NCBI RefSeq assembly: GCF_004571025.1
Contig: NZ_SPQT01000001.1
Location: 620,001 to 684,000, forward strand
Reading direction: 5' to 3'
DNA length: 64,000 bases
Source: Bradyrhizobium niftali
Lineage (GTDB): Bacteria > Pseudomonadota > Alphaproteobacteria > Rhizobiales > Xanthobacteraceae
The position numbers were made by a program, and so were the translations under genes. Under the pieces are notes generated by a model, which did not search any database, had not been told where the DNA came from, and saw only the letters and a program-made list of their open reading frames with translations. Each line of letters opens with the position of its first letter. Position 1 is the first letter of the stretch. Shown piece by piece: positions 1-7,974 of this stretch.

Positions 1-1
1 C

Positions 2-607
2 GCCGGCGAAACCTTCCAGAAGTCCGGCGAGCTGTTCAAGCAGCTCGTCGATCTTCAGCCGTTCCAGAACGGTTTCCTCGGCTTCAAGAATCCGCAGGCG
101 GTCGGCTATTTCGGCGACGGCAAGGCGGCCATGACGCTTGCGATCAGCAGCGTCTATCATCTGCAGCGCGCGCTCGCCGCCGACAAGGTCGGCCTCTCCG
201 AGGACAAGATCTGCTGGTTCGACTTCCCGGTCGTACCGGGCGGCAAGGGCGCGCCGACGGACACGCTCGGCGGCATCACCGGCTGGCTCATCACCAAGGG
301 CTCGCCGAAGGAGGCGGTCGATTTCCTGAAATACTTCATCTCCAAGGACGTGCAGACGCGACTTGCGGCGAGCAATTTCATCATTCCGGTGGTGCAGGGC
401 GCGGATGCCGGCCTCAACAATTCCTTCATGAAGCTGATCGCGGCTAATCTGGCGAAGTCGAACTACCACCAGAACTTCTATGACCAGAGCCTCGGCCCCT
501 CGGTCGGCCGCGTCGTCAATGACGTGGCTGCAGAAATCGCCGGCGGCAGCATGAGCCCGCAGGACGCCGCCAAGGCGATCGAGGCGGCCTGGAAGCAGGG
601 CAACTGA
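2..607 (+). CDS. ABC transporter extracellular solute-binding protein, sugar type (5' truncated)
   Basis: The open frame runs in from the window edge, so only about the last 200 residues are present. Phrases such as GGITGWLITKGSPKEAVDFLKYF and the C-terminal AAKAIEAAWKQGN are typical of the C-lobe of family 1 (MalE/UgpB-like) periplasmic sugar-binding proteins. Two MalF/MalG-type permeases follow immediately (GTG start 3 bp after the stop), so it should be the periplasmic receptor of that importer. The N-terminal signal sequence and the substrate-specifying part lie outside the window, and no ATPase subunit is visible, so the substrate is unknown; the downstream Gfo/Idh and ThuA genes suggest a sugar or polyol. 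Confidence 0.85.
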   Translation, partial: AGETFQKSGELFKQLVDLQPFQNGFLGFKNPQAVGYFGDGKAAMTLAISSVYHLQRALAADKVGLSEDKICWFDFPVVPGGKGAPTDTLGGITGWLITKGSPKEAVDFLKYFISKDVQTRLAASNFIIPVVQGADAGLNNSFMKLIAANLAKSNYHQNFYDQSLGPSVGRVVNDVAAEIAGGSMSPQDAAKAIEAAWKQGN

Positions 608-609
608 CG

Positions 610-1551
610 GTGGCGCGACGGATCGCGAGCGCGCCGGCGATAGGCGTTGCACAGCCATCGTTCTCGTCGACAGCGGTCCGCGGTCCCGGCTGGGACGGCC
701 GCTTCACGGTGCTGATCCTGTTCCTGCCGCCGGCGCTGCTGCTGTTCACGCTGTTCGTGGTGCTGCCGATCGGCGAGGCCGCCTGGTACTCGGCCTTCAA
801 CTGGAACGGCTTTGGCAGGTCGACCAACTGGATCGGCTTCGACAATTACCGCTTCGTGCTGGAGACGCGCGCCTTCTGGCTCGCGCTGCGCAACAACGGG
901 CTGATCATCGCGGTCTCGCTGCTGGTACAGTTGCCGCTTGCGCTCACGCTGGCCTTGATGCTCGCGGAGCGTTTCCGCGGCGCAGTGGCGCTGCGGATGC
1001 TGTTCTTCATGCCCTACATTCTGGCGGAGATCGCAACCGGGCTGATCTTCTCGTTCGTCTATGACGGCGATTATGGCCTGGTCGCCTCGATCTGGCGCAC
1101 CTTCGGCGCCGAGGCGCCGCATCTGCTGGCCTCGACCGACACGGCGATGCTGGCGGTGCTGATCGTCATCGTCTGGAAGTATTTTGGCTTCCACATGATG
1201 CTGTTCATCGCCGCACTCCAGGGGCTCGACAAGAGCCTGGTCGAGGCGGCCACCATCGACGGCGCGACGCGGTCGCAGACGCTCCGCCACGTCGTCATCC
1301 CCTTGCTCTATCCGACGATCCGGCTCTCCGTGTTCTTCGCCATCATCGGTTCGCTGCAGCTATTCGACCTGGTGATGCCGCTGACGCGCGGAGGACCTGC
1401 GGATTCCTCCAACACGATGGTGAGCTTCCTCTACAACAACGGCATCTCCCGCATGCGCGTCGGCTATGGCAGCGCCATCGGCGTCATCCTGTTCGTGATC
1501 TGCGTGACCTTTGCCTTCACCTACAAGCGATGGTTCATGCGCGATGAATGA
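610..1551 (+). CDS. ABC sugar transporter permease, MalF/UgpA type
   Basis: This 313-residue inner-membrane protein begins with GTG two bases after the stop of the binding protein. It has a roughly 35-residue cytoplasmic N-terminus, then about six hydrophobic segments. The EAA loop that docks to the ATPase is visible near residues 213-232 (EAATIDGATRSQTLRHVVIP), as expected for the binding-protein-dependent transport permease family. It should pair with the following permease to form the transmembrane heterodimer. The last 8 bp overlap the next gene, indicating translational coupling. Confidence 0.9.
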   Translation: MARRIASAPAIGVAQPSFSSTAVRGPGWDGRFTVLILFLPPALLLFTLFVVLPIGEAAWYSAFNWNGFGRSTNWIGFDNYRFVLETRAFWLALRNNGLIIAVSLLVQLPLALTLALMLAERFRGAVALRMLFFMPYILAEIATGLIFSFVYDGDYGLVASIWRTFGAEAPHLLASTDTAMLAVLIVIVWKYFGFHMMLFIAALQGLDKSLVEAATIDGATRSQTLRHVVIPLLYPTIRLSVFFAIIGSLQLFDLVMPLTRGGPADSSNTMVSFLYNNGISRMRVGYGSAIGVILFVICVTFAFTYKRWFMRDE

Positions 1552-2392
1552 CGCCGAGACCACCCGCACCCCGTTCGATCCCGCAATATTGTTCAAGGCG
1601 CTGTTCCTCGCCGTGATCGCCATCTTCGTGCTGGTGCCGCTGCTCGCGACCCTGCTCGGCGGCTTCAAGTCGCTCGGTGAGCTGCGCGTCAATCCGTTCG
1701 GCCTGCCCAGGCACTGGGAATGGCAGAACTATGCCGACATCCTGTTCTCGGCGCGCTACTGGCAGCTGCTCCGCAACTCGCTGGTCATCTCGACGCTCGC
1801 GGTGATCCTGACCCTGATCACGGCCTCGATGGCCGCGTTCACCTTCGCCCATGTCAGGTTCTACGGCAGCTCGATGTTGCTGAGCTATCTGACGCTCGGC
1901 CTGCTGTTTCCGGCCGCGACAGCGGTGCTGCCGCTGTTCATCAAGGTGCGCGATCTCGGGCTGCTCGATACCTATTTCGGCGTCGCGCTGCCGCAGGTCG
2001 CGTTCAGCCTGGCCATGAGCGTGCTGCTGCTGCGGCGCTTCTTCAAGGACATTCCCTATGAACTGCTCGAAGCCGCGCTGGTCGACGGCTGCAGCTATAT
2101 CAAGTTCTTTCGCTACGTGACGCTGCCGCTGTCACGGCCGATCCTTGCCACCGTCGGCACCATCACCTTCGTCAACAGCTGGAACGCCTATCTGCTGCCG
2201 CTGGTGATGCTCAACACCGATGCACTGTATCCCTGGCCGCTCGGCATCATGGTTTATCAGGGCGAGTATTCGTCCGAGTGGCACCTGATCCTGGCCTTCA
2301 TCACGCTGACCATCCTGCCGACGGTCGTTCTCTTCCTTCTGGCGCAGAAGCACATCGTCGCCGGCCTCACTGCAGGCGCGGTCAAGGGATGA
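1544..2392 (+). CDS. ABC sugar transporter permease, MalG/UgpE type
   Basis: I place the start at the ATG at 1544, inside the end of the preceding permease gene; an in-frame TTG at 1511 would add 11 residues but has no better support. The 282-residue product has about six membrane segments and an EAA-type loop in its second half (EAALVDGCSYIKFFRYVTLP), the MalG hallmark. It is the second membrane half of the importer begun at the window edge. No nucleotide-binding subunit follows, so the ATPase must be encoded upstream of the window or be shared. Confidence 0.9.
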   Translation: MNDAETTRTPFDPAILFKALFLAVIAIFVLVPLLATLLGGFKSLGELRVNPFGLPRHWEWQNYADILFSARYWQLLRNSLVISTLAVILTLITASMAAFTFAHVRFYGSSMLLSYLTLGLLFPAATAVLPLFIKVRDLGLLDTYFGVALPQVAFSLAMSVLLLRRFFKDIPYELLEAALVDGCSYIKFFRYVTLPLSRPILATVGTITFVNSWNAYLLPLVMLNTDALYPWPLGIMVYQGEYSSEWHLILAFITLTILPTVVLFLLAQKHIVAGLTAGAVKG

Positions 2393-2414
2393 ACGGTATC
2401 TCACGGAGATCACA

Positions 2415-3512
2415 ATGAGAAGAATAGGCATCGGAATCATCGGCTGCGGTAATATCAGTACCGCCTATCTGAAGGCGGCCCAGCGCTTTCCTTTCATGGA
2501 GGTCAAGGCGCTCGCCGACATGCGCAGCGATGCCGCGGAGCGCCAGGGCGCGGCCTTCGGCCTGCCGGGGATGCGGGTCGATCAGTTGCTGAGGCGCGAC
2601 GACGTCGAGATCGTCATCAATCTCACCGTGCCGCTCGCCCACACCGACGTCAGCCTCGCCGTGCTCAATGCCGGCAAGCATGTCCACTCCGAGAAACCGC
2701 TCGGCATCAACGTCGCGGAGGCGGCAAAGGTGATGGATCTCGCTGCGCAGAAGAACCTTCGCGTCGGCTGCGCGCCGGATACGTTCCTCGGCGGCGGACA
2801 CCAGACCGCGCGCAAGCTGATCGACGACGGTGCGATCGGCACGCCGGTTGCGGGCAGCGCCTTCTTCGGCTGCCCCGGCCACGAGCGCTGGCATCCGGCG
2901 CCGGGCTTCTATTACCTGCGCGGTGGCGGGCCGATGCTGGACATGGGGCCGTACTACATCACCGATCTGGTGCAGCTGCTCGGCCCGGTCGCAAGCGTGA
3001 TGGGCTCGACCGCGCGTCCGAAATCCGAGCGCGTGGTCACCAGCCAGCCGATGAACGGCACGCTGATTCCGGTCGAGGTATCGACCCACGTGGCGGGCAC
3101 GCTCGAATTCGAGAGCGGGGCGGTCGTCTCGATCGCCATGAGCTTCGACGTGCCGAAGCACCGGCACGCGCCGATCGAGATCTATGGCGACAAGGGCAGC
3201 ATGCTGGTGCCGGACCCGAACCGCTTCGGCGGCGAGGTGCAGGTGGCAAAGACCGGCGGTGAATGGGAGACGGTGCCGCTGACGCACGGCCATGTCGACG
3301 GCGAGTTCCGCTCGATCGGCGTTGCCGACATGGCTGCCGCGATCCTGAACAACCGGCCGCACCGCGCCAGCGGGGCGCTTGCCTTCCACGTGCTGGAGGT
3401 GATGGAGGCGTTCCAGACCTCCGCCGACGAAGGCCGGCGCGTCGGGATCGAGAGCCGCGTCGAGCGGCCGGCGATGCTGCCGGCCGGACGCGAAACCGGA
3501 CAGATCGACTGA
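2415..3512 (+). CDS. Gfo/Idh/MocA family NAD(P)-dependent oxidoreductase
   Basis: The 365-residue protein starts with a Rossmann dinucleotide-binding motif (GIGIIGCGNIS, residues 4-14) and contains the family EKP motif (HVHSEKPLGIN, around residue 95), where the Lys takes part in catalysis. The C-terminal half is the alpha/beta substrate domain. Family members oxidise or reduce sugars, inositols and sugar acids. Its position 22 bp after the permease gene and 10 bp before the ThuA-like gene suggests it processes the imported sugar. The substrate cannot be told from sequence. Confidence 0.88.
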   Translation: MRRIGIGIIGCGNISTAYLKAAQRFPFMEVKALADMRSDAAERQGAAFGLPGMRVDQLLRRDDVEIVINLTVPLAHTDVSLAVLNAGKHVHSEKPLGINVAEAAKVMDLAAQKNLRVGCAPDTFLGGGHQTARKLIDDGAIGTPVAGSAFFGCPGHERWHPAPGFYYLRGGGPMLDMGPYYITDLVQLLGPVASVMGSTARPKSERVVTSQPMNGTLIPVEVSTHVAGTLEFESGAVVSIAMSFDVPKHRHAPIEIYGDKGSMLVPDPNRFGGEVQVAKTGGEWETVPLTHGHVDGEFRSIGVADMAAAILNNRPHRASGALAFHVLEVMEAFQTSADEGRRVGIESRVERPAMLPAGRETGQID

Positions 3513-3522
3513 GGACAGAAAC

Positions 3523-4167
3523 ATGCGCAAGGCAATGATTGTTTGGGGTGGCTGGCCGGGACACGATCCGGATCTCTGTGCCTCGATGATCCGCGGCTGG
3601 CTGAAGGCGGAAGGCTTCGAGGTGCGGATCGAAACCACGACGGCGGCGTTCGCCGATCCCGCGATCCACGATCTGTCGCTGATCATCCCGATCTACACCA
3701 TGTCGAAGATCGAGAAGGCTGAAGCGCTCAATCTCTGCGCGGCGGTGCGCAGCGGCGTCGGGCTCGCCGGCCATCATGGCGGCATGTGCGACGCGTTCCG
3801 CGATTCCGTCGACTACCAGTTCCTGTGCGGCGGGCAGTGGGTCGCGCATCCCGGCAACATCATCGACTACAAGGTCGACTTGACGAAGCCGGATGACCCC
3901 ATCATGAAGGGTCTGAAGAGTTTCGAGCATCGTTCAGAGCAGTATTACATGCATGTCGACCCCGCCAACGAGGTGTTGGCGACGACGACCTTCACCGGCG
4001 AGCGCGCGCCCTGGATCGAGGGCGTGGTCATGCCCGTGGTGTGGAAGAAGCGCTACGGCGCGGGCAGGGTGTTCTACTCCTCGCTCGGCCACCGCGCCTA
4101 CGAGCTCGACGTCCCGGAGATCCGGACGATGATGACCCGCGGCATGCTGTGGGCGGCGCGCGAATGA
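3523..4167 (+). CDS. ThuA-like domain protein (glutamine-amidotransferase-like fold)
   Basis: The 214-residue protein has the N-terminal VWGGWPGHDP segment and the central GLAGHHGGMCDAF segment typical of ThuA family proteins, which share a class-I glutamine amidotransferase fold without the normal Cys-His-Glu triad. ThuA was named from the rhizobial trehalose/maltose utilisation locus; the biochemical role of most members is unresolved. The pairing with a Gfo/Idh oxidoreductase and a sugar ABC transporter is common in Rhizobiales. Its stop overlaps the start of the LacI gene (ATGA at 4164), so the regulator is part of the same operon. Confidence 0.85.
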   Translation: MRKAMIVWGGWPGHDPDLCASMIRGWLKAEGFEVRIETTTAAFADPAIHDLSLIIPIYTMSKIEKAEALNLCAAVRSGVGLAGHHGGMCDAFRDSVDYQFLCGGQWVAHPGNIIDYKVDLTKPDDPIMKGLKSFEHRSEQYYMHVDPANEVLATTTFTGERAPWIEGVVMPVVWKKRYGAGRVFYSSLGHRAYELDVPEIRTMMTRGMLWAARE

Positions 4168-5213
4168 CAGGCGGCGCGGCGCAGCCGGTGCTTCGCGCCA
4201 CGCTCGAGGATGTCGCGCGCGCGGCGGGCGTTTCGCTCGCCACCGTCGACCGCGTCGTCAACCGGCGCGAGGGCGTGCGCGCCAAGACGGTCGCGCGTGT
4301 CGAGGCCGCGGTGGCAAAGCTCGGCTATCGTGCCGACGTCGCGGCCGCGCGGCTCGCCCGCGGCCAAACGTTCCGCTTCGCGTTCGTACTGCCGACCGGC
4401 AGCAACAGCTTTATGACCAACCTGACCGAGCAGGTCCAGCGCGCCGCGGACTGGCTCGCCGGCCAGCGCGGCTTCATCGATATCCTCCATGTCGACGTGT
4501 TCGATCCGGACGTGCTGGCCAGTGCGCTGGAAAACCTGTCGCCGGCCTATCAGGGCGTCGCCGTCATCGCGCTCGACCATCCGAGGGTCCGCGCCGCGAT
4601 CGACGAACTCACAGGCCGCGGGGTCGCCGTGGTGACCCTGGTGTCGGACGCGCCGAGCTCGCGCCGCCTGCACTATGTCGGTATCGACAACCCGGCCGCG
4701 GGGCGGACTGCGGCCACCCTGATGGGCCGTTTCCTGGCCCGCCGCGAGGGAGCGGTGGCCGTGATCGCGGGATCGCTGTCGCTGCGCGATCACACCGAGC
4801 GGCAGTTCGGGTTTTACCAGATCCTGTCCAGCGAGTATCCGGATTTGCGCGCGCTTCCGGTCATCGAGGGGCGCGACGACAGCGACCGAACGCGGAAGCT
4901 CACGGCCGCGCTGCTGGCGCGCCATGCCGATCTCCGCGGCATCTATTGCTGCGGCGCCGGGAACCGAGGCATCGCCGATGCGCTCGAGGCCTCGGGACGC
5001 GCGCGCGAGGTGGTCTGGATCACCCATGAGCTGACCCAGCACACGCGGCGTTTTCTGGTTCGCGGCACGCTCGATGCGATCATCAACCAGGACCCCGGCC
5101 ACGAGGCGCGGTCTGCGGCGCGAGTCCTGCTCGCGCATTGCTCGGGGGAGCCCATCAGCCCCGACCAGGAACGCATTCGCATCGATATTTTCCTGCGGGA
5201 CAATCTGCCGTAA
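4164..5213 (+). CDS. LacI family transcriptional regulator
   Basis: I chose the ATG at 4164 because it overlaps the previous stop as ATGA and puts the DNA-binding helix-turn-helix (TLEDVARAAGVSLATVDRVV, about residues 12-31) near the N-terminus; the open frame extends further upstream but would bury the HTH. The 349-residue protein continues with a periplasmic-binding-protein-like effector domain (SNSFMTNLTEQ through the C-terminus). As the last gene of the sugar operon it probably acts as an autoregulated, sugar-responsive repressor of these genes; that role is inference from position. Confidence 0.9.
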   Translation: MTGGAAQPVLRATLEDVARAAGVSLATVDRVVNRREGVRAKTVARVEAAVAKLGYRADVAAARLARGQTFRFAFVLPTGSNSFMTNLTEQVQRAADWLAGQRGFIDILHVDVFDPDVLASALENLSPAYQGVAVIALDHPRVRAAIDELTGRGVAVVTLVSDAPSSRRLHYVGIDNPAAGRTAATLMGRFLARREGAVAVIAGSLSLRDHTERQFGFYQILSSEYPDLRALPVIEGRDDSDRTRKLTAALLARHADLRGIYCCGAGNRGIADALEASGRAREVVWITHELTQHTRRFLVRGTLDAIINQDPGHEARSAARVLLAHCSGEPISPDQERIRIDIFLRDNLP

Positions 5214-5224
5214 CTCCGGGCGGT

Positions 5225-6103
5225 TCAGCCTCCGCCTTGCCAGCCGGCGGTCGCGGAGACGGCGCGCGCGTGAGCGATCAGGGCCGTCGCTGTCGGACCT
5301 TTCAGGTCATCGTCGAGAATACCGATGGGTCCCATCATCGTGATGGCTGCGATCATGAACCCGGCCTGGTCGAAGATCGGTGCGGACAGGGAGGTGAAGT
5401 TCGGCAGCAGGGCGTCACGACAACGGCTGATGCCGTCGCGCCGGATCGTGTCCATCATCTCCTCCACCTCGGCCTTGGTGGTTGGCGCGTCATCCACCCG
5501 CGCCTCGCGCGAGCGTTCCTCCTTGAGCTCCTGATCCAGCATCTCGCCGGTCAGCGAGCGCGGCAGATGTGCAAGGAAGTTTCGCCCGAGCGCAGACCGC
5601 AGCAGGCTCAGGACGCTTCCGACACGCAGCTCGATGATGGGCCGGCTGGCTCCGCCCTCGACGCGATAGATGATGGTCGGGCCACGATTGCCCCACACGC
5701 CGAGAAACACCGTGTGGCCGATCGTCGTTGCGAGTTCGGTCATGGCCGGCCGCGCGACGGCGAAGACGTCGAATTGCTCGATGGCCGCCATGCCGAGCTT
5801 CAATGCGTAGGGGCCGAGGGCATAGCAGCCGGTGTCGCTCTCCTGCCGGACGATGCCCACCGCCTGAAAGCTCACGAGATAATAGTGGACGTTGGCCGCT
5901 GACATTCCGGTGTTGGCGGCGATCATCTTCAGCGGCACGGGCCGCATTTCGGTCCTGAGGTAGTCGAGGATCTTGAAGCCGATCTCGATCGACTGAATGC
6001 CGCGCCGTCCGGGCCGTTCGGCCTTGCTGATTTTGCCGGGTTTGGCTCCTCGTGCGGACGCAGGCGCCGGATCCGGCGGGCGGGGGCGGCGCGGCTTCTT
6101 CAC
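5225..6103 (-). CDS. IclR family transcriptional regulator
   Basis: The 292-residue protein has a basic Pro/Arg-rich N-terminal tail, an IclR winged helix (about residues 35-95, with PLKMIAANTGMSAANVHYYL) and a GAF-like effector domain carrying RSALGRNFLAHLP. The start is GTG at 6103, preceded by an AAGGA ribosome site; the tail of about 35 residues before the winged helix is long, so a downstream start is possible. It is divergent from the transporter-nitrilase operon, and a perfect inverted repeat sits between the -35 and -10 boxes of that operon (6202-6215), making it the obvious candidate regulator. IclR proteins often control aromatic catabolism; the effector is unknown. Confidence 0.88.
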   Translation of the reverse strand: MKKPRRPRPPDPAPASARGAKPGKISKAERPGRRGIQSIEIGFKILDYLRTEMRPVPLKMIAANTGMSAANVHYYLVSFQAVGIVRQESDTGCYALGPYALKLGMAAIEQFDVFAVARPAMTELATTIGHTVFLGVWGNRGPTIIYRVEGGASRPIIELRVGSVLSLLRSALGRNFLAHLPRSLTGEMLDQELKEERSREARVDDAPTTKAEVEEMMDTIRRDGISRCRDALLPNFTSLSAPIFDQAGFMIAAITMMGPIGILDDDLKGPTATALIAHARAVSATAGWQGGG

Positions 6104-6192
6104 TGAAAATCCTTATAGATCAGGGTGTTATGGCGGGTGTCGTGTTGGCGCATTATTGGGCGCGTCGCGCCGGATATTCAAGCTTGCTGTAT

Positions 6193-6222
6193 TTGACGAC
6201 ATCATACGTATATGACTAAATA
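6193..6222 (+). promoter_or_regulatory. Putative sigma70-type promoter of the transporter-nitrilase operon
   Basis: A TTGACG box (6193-6198) and a TAAATA box (6217-6222) are separated by 18 bp, and the RBS-linked ATG at 6271 follows about 50 bp later. The AT-rich patch stands out in GC-rich surroundings. Confidence 0.45.
6202..6215. promoter_or_regulatory. Candidate operator: perfect inverted repeat TCATA-N4-TATGA
   Basis: Arms TCATA (6202-6206) and TATGA (6211-6215) flank the spacer CGTA, entirely within the -35/-10 spacer of the putative promoter. This is a classic repressor position. The adjacent divergent IclR gene is the likely source of the binding protein, but this is inferred only from location. 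Confidence 0.45.
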
Positions 6223-6270
6223 AAATTGTGTGAAGCGGGGCTGGGTTTGGCCGCGGGCGCAAACAGGGGA

Positions 6271-7911
6271 ATGACGATGGATGCACGAGCGACGGCGGTA
6301 CCCGCCGACCAGAATCTGACGCGCAGCGAGGAGCGGCAGGTCGTTCTCGCCTCGACCCTCGGCACCGTGTTCGAGTGGTACGACTTCTTCATCTACGGCT
6401 CGCTGGCCGTGTTCATGAGCTCGGTATTGTTTCCGCCGGACAACCCGACCGCCGCCGTGCTTGCTTCGCTCGGTGCTCTTGCGGCCGGCTTCGTGATCCG
6501 GCCGATCGGCGCAGTGGTCTTCGGCCGCATCGGCGATCTGGTCGGTCGAAAATATACCTTCCTCATCACCATCGTGATGATGGGAGGCGGCACGGCCATG
6601 ATCGGCTTCCTGCCCACCTATGCCAGCGTGGGTCACGCTGCATGGATTTCGCTGGTCATGCTGCGATTGATCCAGGGCCTCGCGGTCGGCGGCGAATATG
6701 GCGGCGCCGTCATCTACGTTGCGGAACACTCGCGCCCGGATCGGCGCGGGCTTCTGACCGGCTGGATCCAGATCACATCGTCGGTCGGGCTGGCGCTCTC
6801 CATCGCGGTCATCATCGGGACGCAGAGCGTCATGAGCGAGGCCGATTTCAAGGCCTGGGGATGGCGCGCTCCGTTCATCATCTCGATCGCGATGCTGGCG
6901 TTCTCGATCTACGTCCGAGCCAGGCTGCACGAATCGCCCGTCTTCACGCGTCTCAAGGCCGAGCGACGCCTGTCCAGGAGCCCGGTCAGAGACACCTTCG
7001 CCCGGTGGTCCAGCCTTCGCCTGGTGTTGATCGCGCTGTTCGGCGTGACCGCGGGCATGGGGTCCACCTACTTCACCGGCCAGTTCTACGTGATGATCTT
7101 CATGCAGCAGATCGCAAGGATCGACCTGCAAACATCCTACATCCTGATGGCGATCGGCCTCGTCATCGGTGCTCCCGCGTTCGTCTTCTTCGGCTGGCTG
7201 TCCGATCGGGTTGGACGCAAATGGCTGATGATGACGGGGCTCGTGCTGTCGGCGTTGTGCTACCGGCCGATGTTTTCGTCGCTGCTGGAGGCTGCAAATC
7301 CGCAGCTCGTGGCTGCCACGCGCAGCGCGCCGGTGATAGTGCACGCCGACACCACCAGCGAAGCGTGCAAGTTCGGCCTTGTGGCCGCGCTGCTGAGCTC
7401 GCACGGCGATCATGGCAAGCCCTGCGTCCAGGCCAAGAAGCTGCTGATCGGAAGCGGCATCAACTTCAGCTATGCCGCTCCGGTCGACGGCCAGGCCGTA
7501 TCCATGACGGTCAATGGCAGGACGATTTCCGGATACGATGCGGCGGCTTACCGCAAGGCCTTGTCCGAGGCGGGTTACCCCGCCAAGGCGGATCCCGCAA
7601 AGGTGTCGTCGGCCTACATCGTCTTTCTGCTGGTCGTCATGACCGTCATCGTCGCGATGGTCTATGGGCCGGTGGCGTCGTTCCTGGTCGAGGTGTTCCC
7701 GGCGAACATCCGATACACGGCGCTTTCGTTTCCCTACCACATCGGCGCCGGCATCTTCGGTGGCTTCCTGCCGTTCTTTGCGACCTACCTTTCGCTCGCG
7801 GTCGGCGACGTGTTTGCGGGACTGTGGTATCCGGTCGTCATTTGCACGGTCGTTGCCGTGGTCGGATCGATCATGCTGCCGAACCGGCCGCAAATCGAGA
7901 CTGATCACTGA
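6271..7911 (+). CDS. MFS transporter, metabolite:H+ symporter (MHS/ProP-like) family
   Basis: I start at the ATG at 6271, preceded by AGGGG, rather than the in-frame TTG at 6226. The 546-residue inner-membrane protein shows the MHS signature GTVFEWYDFFIYGSLA at its N-terminus, a GRIGDLVGRKYTF loop 2-3 motif and FFGWLSDRVGRKW between helices 8 and 9. Family members import dicarboxylates, betaine or aromatic acids with protons. Unusual is an extra hydrophilic stretch of about 100 residues (about 345-445) between two late membrane helices, accounting for its length above the usual 430-450. The downstream nitrilase and flavin-reductase-like genes suggest an organic acid or amide/nitrile-related substrate. 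Confidence 0.87.
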   Translation: MTMDARATAVPADQNLTRSEERQVVLASTLGTVFEWYDFFIYGSLAVFMSSVLFPPDNPTAAVLASLGALAAGFVIRPIGAVVFGRIGDLVGRKYTFLITIVMMGGGTAMIGFLPTYASVGHAAWISLVMLRLIQGLAVGGEYGGAVIYVAEHSRPDRRGLLTGWIQITSSVGLALSIAVIIGTQSVMSEADFKAWGWRAPFIISIAMLAFSIYVRARLHESPVFTRLKAERRLSRSPVRDTFARWSSLRLVLIALFGVTAGMGSTYFTGQFYVMIFMQQIARIDLQTSYILMAIGLVIGAPAFVFFGWLSDRVGRKWLMMTGLVLSALCYRPMFSSLLEAANPQLVAATRSAPVIVHADTTSEACKFGLVAALLSSHGDHGKPCVQAKKLLIGSGINFSYAAPVDGQAVSMTVNGRTISGYDAAAYRKALSEAGYPAKADPAKVSSAYIVFLLVVMTVIVAMVYGPVASFLVEVFPANIRYTALSFPYHIGAGIFGGFLPFFATYLSLAVGDVFAGLWYPVVICTVVAVVGSIMLPNRPQIETDH

Positions 7912-7924
7912 GTGCGACATGCTG

Positions 7925-7946
7925 GCGGGCCGCAGCAGCGGCCCGC
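7925..7946 (+). terminator. Stem-loop between transporter and nitrilase genes
   Basis: A perfect 9-bp stem, GCGGGCCGC (7925-7933) and GCGGCCCGC (7938-7946), encloses a 4-nt loop AGCA. Only a weak pyrimidine stretch (TCTCCGTTTCC) follows, so it may be a partial terminator or an RNA-stabilising element that lowers expression of the downstream genes, rather than a full stop. Confidence 0.4.
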
Positions 7947-7974
7947 TCTCCGTTTCCGTGCCCGGGATGACGTT

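Noticed and set aside
2382..3686. Minus-strand open frame opposite the Gfo/Idh gene
   Set aside because: Shadow composition; the plus strand has a Rossmann motif and an EKP motif.
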